Shown: positions 16,010 through 23,902 of the stretch, in pieces
Numbering within the stretch: the first letter of the stretch is position 1
Layout: every line of letters starts with the position of its first letter
Source: an uncultured Collinsella sp.
Lineage (GTDB): Bacteria; Actinomycetota; Coriobacteriia; Coriobacteriales; Coriobacteriaceae
Assembly (NCBI GenBank): GCA_900544645.1
Contig: UQWG01000003.1
Location: 1 to 64,000, forward strand
DNA length: 64,000 nucleotides
Direction of reading: 5' to 3'
Made by a program: the position numbers and the translations under genes
Notes under the pieces: model-generated
Told to the model about the DNA's origin: nothing
Databases searched by the model: none
Seen by the model: only the letters and a program-made list of their open reading frames with translations

Positions 16010-19009
16010 CTATTTCTTAAGAAGGTACGAATAGTTGTCGCGCACAGCCCTGATGGTCAGGCGGACGGCCTCGGGAAGACCGGTGTTGACGGCATCGACC
16101 GAGACGGTGCGGACCGTGCCGGCGACGCGAACCTTAAAGTGGTCCTCGTCCACGGCCAGGAAGCCCTCGTTCTCGGAGTTCTCCATGTCCTCCTCGCTCC
16201 AGAACAGGGTGAGCTTGTCCTTGTAGGGACGACCCTCCTGGTAAGGGCAGAACACGGCGCAGTTGCCGCACTCGTTGCACATGCCGTCGACATGGACGAC
16301 CTGATGCTTGGCCAGGCCCGGCACCTTAATTGCCACGTTGGCGCGGTTGGGGCACACGTCGCAGCAGACCTCGCACACCGAGCCGCAGCCCAGGCAGCGG
16401 GTCTTGGTGCAGTTGCGTTTGTCGCGGCACAGCGACCCCTTGCGCTCGTAGCAGGTGTCCTCGCGGCCGGCCTGAGCATTCTGGTCGGCGTACTTGTTAA
16501 AGTCCACGCCGGCGATGGCACGGGCAACCTCGGCGGCATCGGCGATGGCCTCGACCACGGTGGCAGGACCGCGACGGCAGTCGCCCGCAGCCCAGACGCC
16601 CTCGACGCCGGTGGAGGTGGCGGCAAGGCGGCCGCGACGGTCGTGCTCGACGCCCGCGGCATCGTACAGGCTGGCGTCGATGCCCTCGCCCACGGCGCAG
16701 ATCACCGTGGTGGCGGGAAGCTCGACGGTCTCGCCCGTGGCGACGGGGCTGCGACGGCCGCTTGCATCCGGCTCGCCAAGCTCCATAACATCGCAGGTCA
16801 GCACGGCGCCGTTGAACGCCTTGGGCGCCAGCAACTCGCAGAACTCAACGCCGTCGGTAAGAGCAAGATCGAGCTCTTCCTCGTCAGCGGGCATCTGCTT
16901 CTTGGTGCGGCGATACACCAGGCGCACGTTCTTCACGCCAGCCAGACGCTTGGCCACGCGGGCCGCGTCCATGGCGGTGTTACCGGCGCCAATGACCACG
17001 ACGTCCTCGCCCAGCTCGAGTTTCTCGCCCTTCTTGGCGGCCTCGAGGAACTCCAGCACGTCGAGCTCGGCACCCTCGCCTAGGCCCGCAGAGCCGGGCA
17101 TCCAGGCACCGGTGGCCACGACCACGTCGGTAAAGCCCTGGGCCTTGAGCTCGTCAATGGAATCAACGCGAGCGTTGAGCTGCACCTTGGCGCCAAAGGC
17201 CAGGCAGAGCTCGGCATCGTGGGAGATATCGTCGCTCGCGATGCGGAACTCGGGAATCACGTGACGGACCACGCCGCCGAGCGAATCGCGGGCCTCAAAG
17301 ATGGTGACGGGCACGCCGGCACGCGTCAGGAAGAACGCGGTCGCCAGGCCGGCCGGGCCGCCGCCGATAACGGCAACGTTGCGCTCGCCGTCGTTTGCGA
17401 TGGCCTGGGCGCGCAGCTTGGGCAGCACGGCGGTCATGGCCTCGCGGGCGGCCTTGAGCTTGCTGGCGCGAATCTGGGCGCCCTCGGGCTCGTAAAATGC
17501 ACGCTCGCAGGCACGACCGCAGGGATGCGGGCAGATGGTGCCGGTAATGAACGGCAGGGCGTTGCGCTCGATGATGATGTTGAGCGCGTCCTCGTAGCGG
17601 CCCTCATCAACAGCCGCCAGATAGGCGGGAATATCCTGCTGGATGGGGCAGCTCGTGCGGCACGGCGTGGTAAAGCAATCGGAAAGCGGGCTCTTGCCGG
17701 CGACCTTGCGGTCGGGCAGCGGACGCAGCGGCTTCTTGTAGAGCGGGTTGGTGAGCGAATCAGCCTGGATCGCGGTCACGGCCTCGAGAGAGACGCCCGC
17801 GAACGGCTTGCCGTCCAGATCGGTAAACTCACCAGCCATCTGGCTAAAGCGCTCGTAGCCACCGGGCTTGAGCACGTCGGTCGCCAGGGTAACGGGCCAA
17901 ATGCCGGCATCGTACAGGGCGCGGATGTTGTAGACCGTGGCACCGCCAGAGTAGCTAATGCGTAGTTTGCCATCGAACTGCTCGGTAATGCGGCGGGCAG
18001 CCTCGATGGTCAGCGAGAACAGCGAACGGCCGGACATGTACATCTCGGTGGAGGGCAGCTCGTTCCTCGTCACGTCGACGGGGAACGTGTTGGTCAGCTT
18101 GACGCCAAACTCCAAGCCGCGCTCGGCGCACAGGGCAATCAGGCGTTCGAACATGGGCACGGCATCGGCCCACTGCAGGTCCTCGCGGAAGTGCGTGTCA
18201 TCGAAGACGATGTAGTCAAAGCCCAGCTCGTTCAGACGCTGGCGGGCAAACTCATAGCCCAGCAGCGTGGGGTTGCACTTGATGTAGGTGTTGAGGCCCT
18301 TCTCGGTGATCAGATAGGTCGCGATGCGCTCGATCTCCGCCGGCGGGCAGCCATGCAGCGTGGACTCGGTAATGGAGTTGGAGACGCGCCCCGGGATGGA
18401 CTCGACAAACGCGGCGTCGACATGCTCAAACTTGTCCAGGTTGGCGAGCGCCCATGCGCGGCACTCGTTCCAAACCTCGGAGCCGCTGACGTCCTTCATG
18501 CCCTCGATGTAGGCGTCGACCTTGGGGCTCTTAATGCCCTCCAGGTCATAACCCACCGACATGTTAAAGACAAAACCGTCCGGGCTGCCCAGACCGTACT
18601 CGCGAGCGATGAGGTGGCAGGCAAACCATGCCTTCACGTACTCGGCAAAGGCCTGCGGAACCTCGAGCTCGGTCGACCACTCGCAGTTGTAGCACTCGTC
18701 CTGCGCCACGATGCAAGGCTTGTTGACGCACTTGGAGAGCTCCTCGCCGTCCATAACCTGAACGGTCTTGAGCTCAAAGAAGCGGGAACCGGCCACGTAG
18801 GATGCCACGATGTTCTGGGCAAGCTGCGTATTGGGACCGGCAGCCGGGCCAAACGGAGTCTCGATGCGCTCGTCAAAAATGGGAAGCGCACCCTCCTGGT
18901 TGGCCGTGACCATCTTGCGCACGCCAAAGACGGCGCCCTGAGTCTTGTGCTCCTCGATGATCCAGTTCATCAGCTGCGAAAACGGGATCGGCCTCATGAT
19001 GTCGCTCAT
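16010..19009 (-). CDS. ygfK: YgfK-type flavin/iron-sulfur oxidoreductase (putative selenate reductase subunit)
   Basis: The 999-aa protein has the YgfK layout. The N-terminal half (to about 460) resembles a dihydroorotate-dehydrogenase-type barrel. A GltD-like part then begins with cysteines in CFTTPCRTSCPIQQDIPAYL and CPHPCGRACERAF, two Rossmann nucleotide sites (VAVIGGGPAGLATAFFLTRA and VVVIGAGNTAMDAARVAKRL), and C-terminal clusters in CLGCGSVCEVCCDVCP and CNECGNCAVFCP. The start MSDIMRPIPF is fixed by GAGAGGAG 5-6 nt upstream; the frame stays open 41 codons further without a site. Named a putative selenate reductase in E. coli, it is better supported as part of anaerobic purine metabolism, probably linking NAD(P)H to the hydroxylase. 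Confidence 0.92.
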   Translation of the reverse strand: MSDIMRPIPFSQLMNWIIEEHKTQGAVFGVRKMVTANQEGALPIFDERIETPFGPAAGPNTQLAQNIVASYVAGSRFFELKTVQVMDGEELSKCVNKPCIVAQDECYNCEWSTELEVPQAFAEYVKAWFACHLIAREYGLGSPDGFVFNMSVGYDLEGIKSPKVDAYIEGMKDVSGSEVWNECRAWALANLDKFEHVDAAFVESIPGRVSNSITESTLHGCPPAEIERIATYLITEKGLNTYIKCNPTLLGYEFARQRLNELGFDYIVFDDTHFREDLQWADAVPMFERLIALCAERGLEFGVKLTNTFPVDVTRNELPSTEMYMSGRSLFSLTIEAARRITEQFDGKLRISYSGGATVYNIRALYDAGIWPVTLATDVLKPGGYERFSQMAGEFTDLDGKPFAGVSLEAVTAIQADSLTNPLYKKPLRPLPDRKVAGKSPLSDCFTTPCRTSCPIQQDIPAYLAAVDEGRYEDALNIIIERNALPFITGTICPHPCGRACERAFYEPEGAQIRASKLKAAREAMTAVLPKLRAQAIANDGERNVAVIGGGPAGLATAFFLTRAGVPVTIFEARDSLGGVVRHVIPEFRIASDDISHDAELCLAFGAKVQLNARVDSIDELKAQGFTDVVVATGAWMPGSAGLGEGAELDVLEFLEAAKKGEKLELGEDVVVIGAGNTAMDAARVAKRLAGVKNVRLVYRRTKKQMPADEEELDLALTDGVEFCELLAPKAFNGAVLTCDVMELGEPDASGRRSPVATGETVELPATTVICAVGEGIDASLYDAAGVEHDRRGRLAATSTGVEGVWAAGDCRRGPATVVEAIADAAEVARAIAGVDFNKYADQNAQAGREDTCYERKGSLCRDKRNCTKTRCLGCGSVCEVCCDVCPNRANVAIKVPGLAKHQVVHVDGMCNECGNCAVFCPYQEGRPYKDKLTLFWSEEDMENSENEGFLAVDEDHFKVRVAGTVRTVSVDAVNTGLPEAVRLTIRAVRDNYSYLLKK

Positions 19010-19107
19010 AATGAGCTCCTCTCTGTAACGCCCGGCGAGACCGCGCGGCGGGCGCAAATACGGTGTAGCGCTAGCACAGCGCCGGCGACCCCGCGGAGGC
19101 CGCCTAT

Positions 19108-19143
19108 ACGCGCGCCGGATGCGGCGAAACATCCGACGCGCGT
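19108..19143 (-). other. Strong hairpin between ssnA and ygfK
   Basis: Arms of 14 bp (19108-19121 and 19130-19143) pair with one mismatch around an 8-nt loop, starting 15 nt after the ssnA stop codon. No T-run follows on either strand, so it is probably not a classical terminator. Placement inside an operon suggests mRNA processing, 3'-end protection or attenuation. A similar hairpin follows the permease gene. Confidence 0.7.
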
Positions 19144-19157
19144 GAATCTACTTGTAA

Positions 19158-20513
19158 TTAGTAGGCGCGATCGTTGAGCGTGCTCCAGAGCTTCTTGGAC
19201 TCAGCCATGGTCCACGCGTTGATCTTTTCCTCATCAATCCCAACGAACTCGCGATCCTTGTACAGGACGCGGCCGTTGATGATGGTGGTGCGGCAGTTTT
19301 TGCCCATCATGCCAAAGAGCATGTGGCCGTCGATGTTCTCCTCGCTCAGCGGCGTAAAGGGCTTGTAGTCCATAACGATAACGTCGGCGGCAGCGCCGGC
19401 CTCGAGCACACCGAGCTTGCGATCGAAGTACTTGCTCGCCATCTTGGCGTTGTTCTCGAACAGCATGGTCATGGCCTCGCACCAGCCCACGTTGGGCATG
19501 GCGGCGTTGTGGCGCTGAATGATCAGGAAGACCTTAAGGCTCTCGAGCATATCGTGGGTGTAGGCGTCGGTGCCCATGCACACGGGGATACCGCGGCGGA
19601 AGAACTCGAGCACGGGGGCGCAGCCCACGGCGTTGCCCATATTGGATTCGGGGTTGTTGACGAGCCAGGTGCCGGACTCCTTGACGATATCCATCTCGGC
19701 AGGCGTCACGTGGATGCAGTGGCCGAGCATGGTGTCGGGACCCAGCAGGTTGTGCTGCAGCAGGCGCTCGACGGGGCTGATACCACCGCGGTTGAGGCGG
19801 GAATCCCACACGTCGTTCATGCCCTCGCACACGTGGATGTGGAAGCCGGTCAGGCCGTTGTTGGCCTCGGCCATCTTATCCATGGTCTCGTCCGACAGCG
19901 TAAAGGTAGCATGTCCGCCAAACATGGCGGCGATCATGTGGTTGTCGTTATCGCGACGCTCTTTGGCGGCCCACTGGGCAAATTCGGCGTTCTCGGCAAT
20001 GGCCTGGTCGCATTTTTCCTGGCCACGGCGATCGGAGACCTCGTAGCACAGGCACGAACGCATGCCCAGCTCCTGAGCTGCATCCTTAATGGTAAAGAGG
20101 CTTCCCGGGATCTCGCAGAAGCTCGCATGGTGATCGAAAATCGTGGTGACGCCATCGCGGATAGAGTCCAAAATCGTGGCATAGGCGCTGGCCTTGGTGC
20201 CGTCGAGCGTCAGATTGTCGTCGATCTTCCACCACTGCTGCTCGAGATTCTCCAGGAAGTTGGTGGGGTTGCAGCCCTTAATGGCAAGGCCGCGGGCCAG
20301 ACCCGAGTAGATGTGGGTGTGGCAGTTGATGAGTCCGGGCATGATGAGGTTGCCCCGGGCATCGACGTACTCGGCATCCGGGTACTTGGCCTTGAGCTCG
20401 CGCTCGGGGCCCACTTCGACGATCGTATCTCCGTCAATGGCGACCGCACCGTTTGGAATGAACGGGGTCTGAGCGTTGCGGGTAAAGACGGAACCGTTAG
20501 CGACCAGAAGCAT
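19158..20513 (-). CDS. ssnA: SsnA-type amidohydrolase
   Basis: The 451-aa protein is a metal-dependent amidohydrolase of the guanine deaminase/ATZ-TRZ-like group. Visible ligand motifs are GLINCHTHIYSGLARG (His-x-His), GFHIHVCEGM, GHCIHVTP and MGTDAYTHDM (catalytic Asp). The ATG giving MLLVANGS has AAGGGAG 5 nt upstream; an in-frame ATG six codons earlier overlaps that site and is less likely. SsnA is named for decreased stationary-phase viability in E. coli but occurs in the purine degradation locus, where deamination of an aminated purine is the likely reaction. It stands between the permease and ygfK, with strong hairpins on both sides that may set transcript levels. Confidence 0.92.
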   Translation of the reverse strand: MLLVANGSVFTRNAQTPFIPNGAVAIDGDTIVEVGPERELKAKYPDAEYVDARGNLIMPGLINCHTHIYSGLARGLAIKGCNPTNFLENLEQQWWKIDDNLTLDGTKASAYATILDSIRDGVTTIFDHHASFCEIPGSLFTIKDAAQELGMRSCLCYEVSDRRGQEKCDQAIAENAEFAQWAAKERRDNDNHMIAAMFGGHATFTLSDETMDKMAEANNGLTGFHIHVCEGMNDVWDSRLNRGGISPVERLLQHNLLGPDTMLGHCIHVTPAEMDIVKESGTWLVNNPESNMGNAVGCAPVLEFFRRGIPVCMGTDAYTHDMLESLKVFLIIQRHNAAMPNVGWCEAMTMLFENNAKMASKYFDRKLGVLEAGAAADVIVMDYKPFTPLSEENIDGHMLFGMMGKNCRTTIINGRVLYKDREFVGIDEEKINAWTMAESKKLWSTLNDRAY

Positions 20514-20660
20514 GGATGCTCCCTTCAACATCAGAGGCGGGGTTTGACACCTCTGACATGGCGGAGTGCGAAGCGCCGGCCTACACCGGAAACGGGCCCT
20601 CTCCCGTCAACGCTTCACCAAAGGGACAAACCCTTTGAAGTGCGGCTTGGCGCCGCATGG

Positions 20661-20692
20661 CGTCGGCGGACGAGGCGATACGTCCGCCGACG
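20661..20692 (-). other. Perfect 12-bp hairpin between the permease gene and ssnA
   Basis: CGTCGGCGGACG (20661-20672) and CGTCCGCCGACG (20681-20692) pair perfectly around an 8-nt loop, starting 16 nt beyond the permease stop codon. No T-run follows. Geometry and position match the hairpin after ssnA (loop 8 nt, 15-16 nt from the stop), although the stem sequences differ. The remaining spacer to ssnA (about 150 nt) holds only the ssnA ribosome site. Confidence 0.75.
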
Positions 20693-20708
20693 AATAGCAC
20701 CGAATTGG

Positions 20709-22103
20709 TTACTTCTTGCTCTCGGGCAAGACCAGATCCACGGCAGCGTCCTTGGCAGCATCGATGTGCTGAGCCACGACCGGCGTCTGCGGAAGGATCA
20801 GGTTAAGGACAATGGCCATGATGGCGGTGGGGGTTACGGCATTGGAGCCGATGACGGTGGACACCCAGGCGGGCATACCCTCGCCGGCAAGGCAACCGCT
20901 GGCCATCCAGATACCCAGGCCAAAGACGACGGAGGTGCCGACGATAGTGGTAGTGCGCTGCGTGAGGCCCTCGCGGGTGAACATGCGCACGCCGTTCATG
21001 GTGATGGTGCCAAAGACGCCGACGGTCGCGCCGCCGATGACGGGCTGCGGGATAGCGGAAAGAACGGCAGAGAGCTGCGGGAACAGACCGGCGACGGCAA
21101 AGACGGCCGCGATGATCACAAAGACCCACTTGTTGACGACTTTGTTGGAGCAGATGATGCCCACGTTCTGGCCAAGGGCGCTGGTGGGAAGACCGCCCAG
21201 CAGGCCGCCGACCATAGAGGTGAGGCCCTGGGACACGATAGCGCCGGAGAGCTCGCGCTCGGTGGGCATACGGTCGATGGAGCCCAGGCAGGCGGCGGAG
21301 ACGTCGCCAATAACCTGGATGGCAACCATGGGGAACACGACGGCGAGGGTAATGCAGACCTCGGGATCAAACTCGAGCGCGTAGGGCATGAGCTTGGGAA
21401 GGGCGAAGACCTGAGCGGTGGCGACGCTGGAGAAGTCGATCATGCCAAAGGGGATGGAAACGATCATGCCAACGATCATGCCAAAGAACACGGATCCCAG
21501 CTTGAGCGTGCCCTTGCCAAAGTTGGCGAGCGCAAAGACCACGGCGAAGGTGATGAGAGCGACGCACCATGCCTGCGGGGTGCCCCACAACGGCGTACCC
21601 ATACCGCCGGCCATATACTTGACGGCCGTGGGATACAGCGAAACGCCAATGGAGAAGATGACCGTACCGGTCACGACGGGCGGGAACAGCCACTTGATCT
21701 TGCTGTAGGCCAGACCAAAGAGGACCGCGACGGCGCCGCCGACGATCTCGCCGCCCAGCAGCGCACCAAAGCTAAAACCCGAGGCACCCATGGCCTGCAG
21801 GGCCGGCAGGAACGCGAACGAAACGCCCATGACGATGGGCAGGCCGCCGCCGATGCGACGGAAGGGAGCGAAGGCCTGAAGGGCCGTATCGATCGCCGAA
21901 AGAATGAGGGCGACCTGGATGATGTCGGTGCTCTGCTGGCTATTAAAGCCGTAGACGCCGGCCATGATGACCGCCGGGGTAATGATGCCGGCAAACGATG
22001 CCAGTACGTGCTGAAGGGCACACGGGATCATTTCCTTAACGGGAGGCATGCCTTCGCGAGTGAACAGGGCTTCAGTGCCGTTCGTAACCGTCTCCTGGGT
22101 CAT
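20709..22103 (-). CDS. NCS2 family xanthine/uric acid-type permease
   Basis: This 464-aa membrane protein is of the nucleobase-cation symporter-2 family. It has about 12-14 hydrophobic segments and family motifs such as ALQHVLASFAGIITPAVIMA near the N-terminus, SFGALLGGEIVGGAVAVLFG in the middle, and the substrate-binding region around GLPTSALGQNVGIICSNKVV. Family members of this subtype carry xanthine or uric acid. Being first in the operon with ssnA, ygfK and xdhD, it would bring the purine substrate into the cell. Whether it prefers xanthine, urate or another oxopurine cannot be read from the sequence. Confidence 0.9.
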   Translation of the reverse strand: MTQETVTNGTEALFTREGMPPVKEMIPCALQHVLASFAGIITPAVIMAGVYGFNSQQSTDIIQVALILSAIDTALQAFAPFRRIGGGLPIVMGVSFAFLPALQAMGASGFSFGALLGGEIVGGAVAVLFGLAYSKIKWLFPPVVTGTVIFSIGVSLYPTAVKYMAGGMGTPLWGTPQAWCVALITFAVVFALANFGKGTLKLGSVFFGMIVGMIVSIPFGMIDFSSVATAQVFALPKLMPYALEFDPEVCITLAVVFPMVAIQVIGDVSAACLGSIDRMPTERELSGAIVSQGLTSMVGGLLGGLPTSALGQNVGIICSNKVVNKWVFVIIAAVFAVAGLFPQLSAVLSAIPQPVIGGATVGVFGTITMNGVRMFTREGLTQRTTTIVGTSVVFGLGIWMASGCLAGEGMPAWVSTVIGSNAVTPTAIMAIVLNLILPQTPVVAQHIDAAKDAAVDLVLPESKK

Positions 22104-22455
22104 TTGACCACCAATCCTCGAAGTAGTTGTTTTCGCATCTAACGCTCTATTGTGACGCAGTGCGGGGTTGAGGTTGTGCCTTCATTGCATATCGTATTAA
22201 AGATGATTCTCATTCTCAATAATAATTTTTTGTTATCAGACCATTCTTCAGCTGAAATAACGCATTTCCGCAGGTCAGGAAAGTGTCTGGTCAAAATAAC
22301 ATCTAACTTTTCTTTTGGTCAACCGTTTACCGCTAAATTCCTACCGTTCGTCTGCATTACGCAATGTACCTGCGGATATACGAGATGGTGGGCAGCGTGT
22401 TACCATGAGAAAAAATTGTTATGAACATTTCCGTTTTCACCCAAAGGAGTTGCCC
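22104..22455. promoter_or_regulatory. Divergent control region between the purine operon and its regulator
   Basis: These 352 nt are much more AT-rich than the flanks, especially 22195-22330, and must hold both divergent promoters. A 15-mer at 22204-22218, TGATTCTCATTCTCA, matches 12 of 15 positions of the classical E. coli Fur-type consensus, but a metal link to a purine operon is only speculative. No riboswitch fold was recognised. The permease gene has a GGTGG ribosome site close to its ATG. Confidence 0.4.
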
Positions 22456-23112
22456 GTGAACGAGACCGTACGCCGCTTTTTGCCGATGGTCGATTTTCTG
22501 GAGCAGATACTCGGCAAAAACAGCGAAATCGTGCTGCACGATTTCTCGGATCCCGACCACGCCATCGTCGATATTCGCAACGGCATCGTGAGCGGCCGCA
22601 AGGTCGGCGGCCCCGCCACCGATCTGGCGCTCAAGATCATGCACGACCCCAAGTATCGCGACCTGCCGTTTATTACGGGCTACGAGGGGCGCGGTGCCGG
22701 CGGCAAGACGTTGGAGTCGGCGACGTACTTTATCCGCGAGAATGACGAGATCGTCGGTATGCTCTGCGTCAACACCGACCTCTCGACCGTACGCTCCATC
22801 AACGCCATGGCGCAGCAGCTCATGACGTGCTTCGATGCGGCGCCGACGCGCACGGAGCCCGCCCCTATCGAGGTCGAAAGCCTTTCGGAGTCCACACAGG
22901 AGCTCATCGACCGCAGCATTGCCGAGTTGCTGAGCGCGCGCGGGCTGGATGTAGCGTCGCTTGGTCAGAGCGACCGCGTGGACGTCATTCGCCACCTCAA
23001 CGGCAACGGGGTGTTCATGCTCAAGGGCGCCGTGGCCTGCGCCGCCACCGCGCTGGGCATCTCGGAGCCCAGCGTCTACCGCTACCTGCAAAAAGTTCGC
23101 AAGGAGGGCTAA
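22456..23112 (+). CDS. YheO/DauR-type PAS-HTH transcriptional regulator
   Basis: The 218-aa product is a paralogue of the regulator at 2.1 kb: PAS_6-type N-terminal domain (LGKNSEIVLHDFSDPDHAIV, then NGIVSGRKVGG) and a C-terminal HTH (VIRHLNGNGVFMLKGAVACA, then LGISEPSVYRYLQKVRKEG). A GTG start is chosen because AAAGGAG lies 6 nt upstream and the resulting N-terminus aligns with the paralogue; an in-frame ATG 17 codons earlier lacks a site. It diverges from the permease-ssnA-ygfK-ferredoxin-xdhD operon and is its most likely regulator, perhaps responding to a purine or breakdown product. Confidence 0.87.
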   Translation: MNETVRRFLPMVDFLEQILGKNSEIVLHDFSDPDHAIVDIRNGIVSGRKVGGPATDLALKIMHDPKYRDLPFITGYEGRGAGGKTLESATYFIRENDEIVGMLCVNTDLSTVRSINAMAQQLMTCFDAAPTRTEPAPIEVESLSESTQELIDRSIAELLSARGLDVASLGQSDRVDVIRHLNGNGVFMLKGAVACAATALGISEPSVYRYLQKVRKEG

Positions 23113-23156
23113 CGAGCAAAATGGAGCGCGGCTCCACAAGCGATCCGTCACTTAAC

Positions 23157-23194
23157 AAAAGACCCTGCAGTTCGCACGCGCTGCAGGGTCTTTT
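23157..23194. terminator. Bidirectional terminator between regulator and ridA
   Basis: AAAAGACCCTGCAG and CTGCAGGGTCTTTT form a perfect 14-bp stem around TTCGCACGCG, with A- and T-runs on the two sides. It lies between convergent genes and can stop transcription from both. Confidence 0.93.
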
Positions 23195-23224
23195 TGCATG
23201 TCATGTTTAGTTGTTGCCAACGCC

Positions 23225-23602
23225 TTAGAGAGCGGCGACGACCTCGATCTCGACCAGACCGCCAGCCGGAAGGGCGGCAACCTGGAAAGCGCTGCGCGCG
23301 GGGAACGGGGCCTCGAACTTGGAGGCGTAGATCTCGTTCACGGCAGCGAAGTCGGCAATGTCGGCCAGGTAGACCGTGGTCTTGACGACATCGGCAAACG
23401 TAGCGCCGGCGGCAGTCAGCAGGGCCTCGACGTTAGCAAGGGACTGCTTGGCCTGGGCCTCGACGCCCTCGGGCATCTTGCCAGTTGTGGGGTCGATGCC
23501 CAGCTGGCCGGACAGGAACACCATGTTGCCGGTCTGGATACCGGGGGAATACGGTCCGATGGCTGCGGGTGCGTTATCGGAAGACACGACGGTCTTGCTC
23601 AT
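23225..23602 (-). CDS. ridA: RidA family enamine/imine deaminase
   Basis: This 125-aa protein belongs to the Rid (YjgF/UK114) family, which hydrolyses reactive 2-aminoacrylate and related imines to keto acids. The signature C-terminal part is clear: VYLADIADFAAVNEIYASKF, then PARSAFQVAALPAGGLVEIE, where the arginine of PARSAF is the substrate-binding residue. The start MSKTVVSSDN has AAGGAG at good spacing; upstream in-frame codons do not. Its proximity to YgeX, which releases aminoacrylate, suggests a protective link, though RidA also serves PLP enzymes in general. It is a single gene with its own promoter. Confidence 0.93.
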   Translation of the reverse strand: MSKTVVSSDNAPAAIGPYSPGIQTGNMVFLSGQLGIDPTTGKMPEGVEAQAKQSLANVEALLTAAGATFADVVKTTVYLADIADFAAVNEIYASKFEAPFPARSAFQVAALPAGGLVEIEVVAAL

Positions 23603-23691
23603 GTTTTTCTCCTTACGATCAGATAGAGAGCGTGAGCGCGGCGTTCGCACCGGGAGGCACAATTCGGTCTGAACACCGCGCTTGATTTGGG

Positions 23692-23720
23692 ATAGTACTC
23701 AAGGTTTCTGTTTGATGCAA
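23692..23720 (-). promoter_or_regulatory. Probable sigma70-type promoter of ridA
   Basis: On the minus strand TTGCAT and TACTAT are separated by exactly 17 nt, 90 nt upstream of the ridA start codon. The -10 matches the consensus at 5 of 6 positions and the -35 at 4 of 6. Nearby AGAATATT occurs twice (near 23720 and 23742), which might mark a further control site. Confidence 0.55.
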
Positions 23721-23902
23721 GAATATTATCAGCTGGAGAGAATATTTTATCGACCAACGGCGCCCGTTGGCAGCTGAACGGTTCTCCACGGGGTCAGCCA
23801 GCCTAAGCTGCTGAAGACTTTATCCCGCTTGGAGCACGGGCATCGCCTGCCGCAACGGCACCACTATACTTTTGAATATCTGAGCATTTTGAAAGGCAGG
23901 AT

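Noticed and set aside
19323..22142. Long + strand open frame opposite ssnA and the permease gene
   Set aside because: It crosses two certain minus-strand genes and their spacer and encodes His/Asp/Gly-rich low-complexity sequence.
22104..22455. Purine riboswitch ahead of the permease gene
   Set aside because: I could not find the conserved three-way junction or loop sequences of known purine or xanthine riboswitches.
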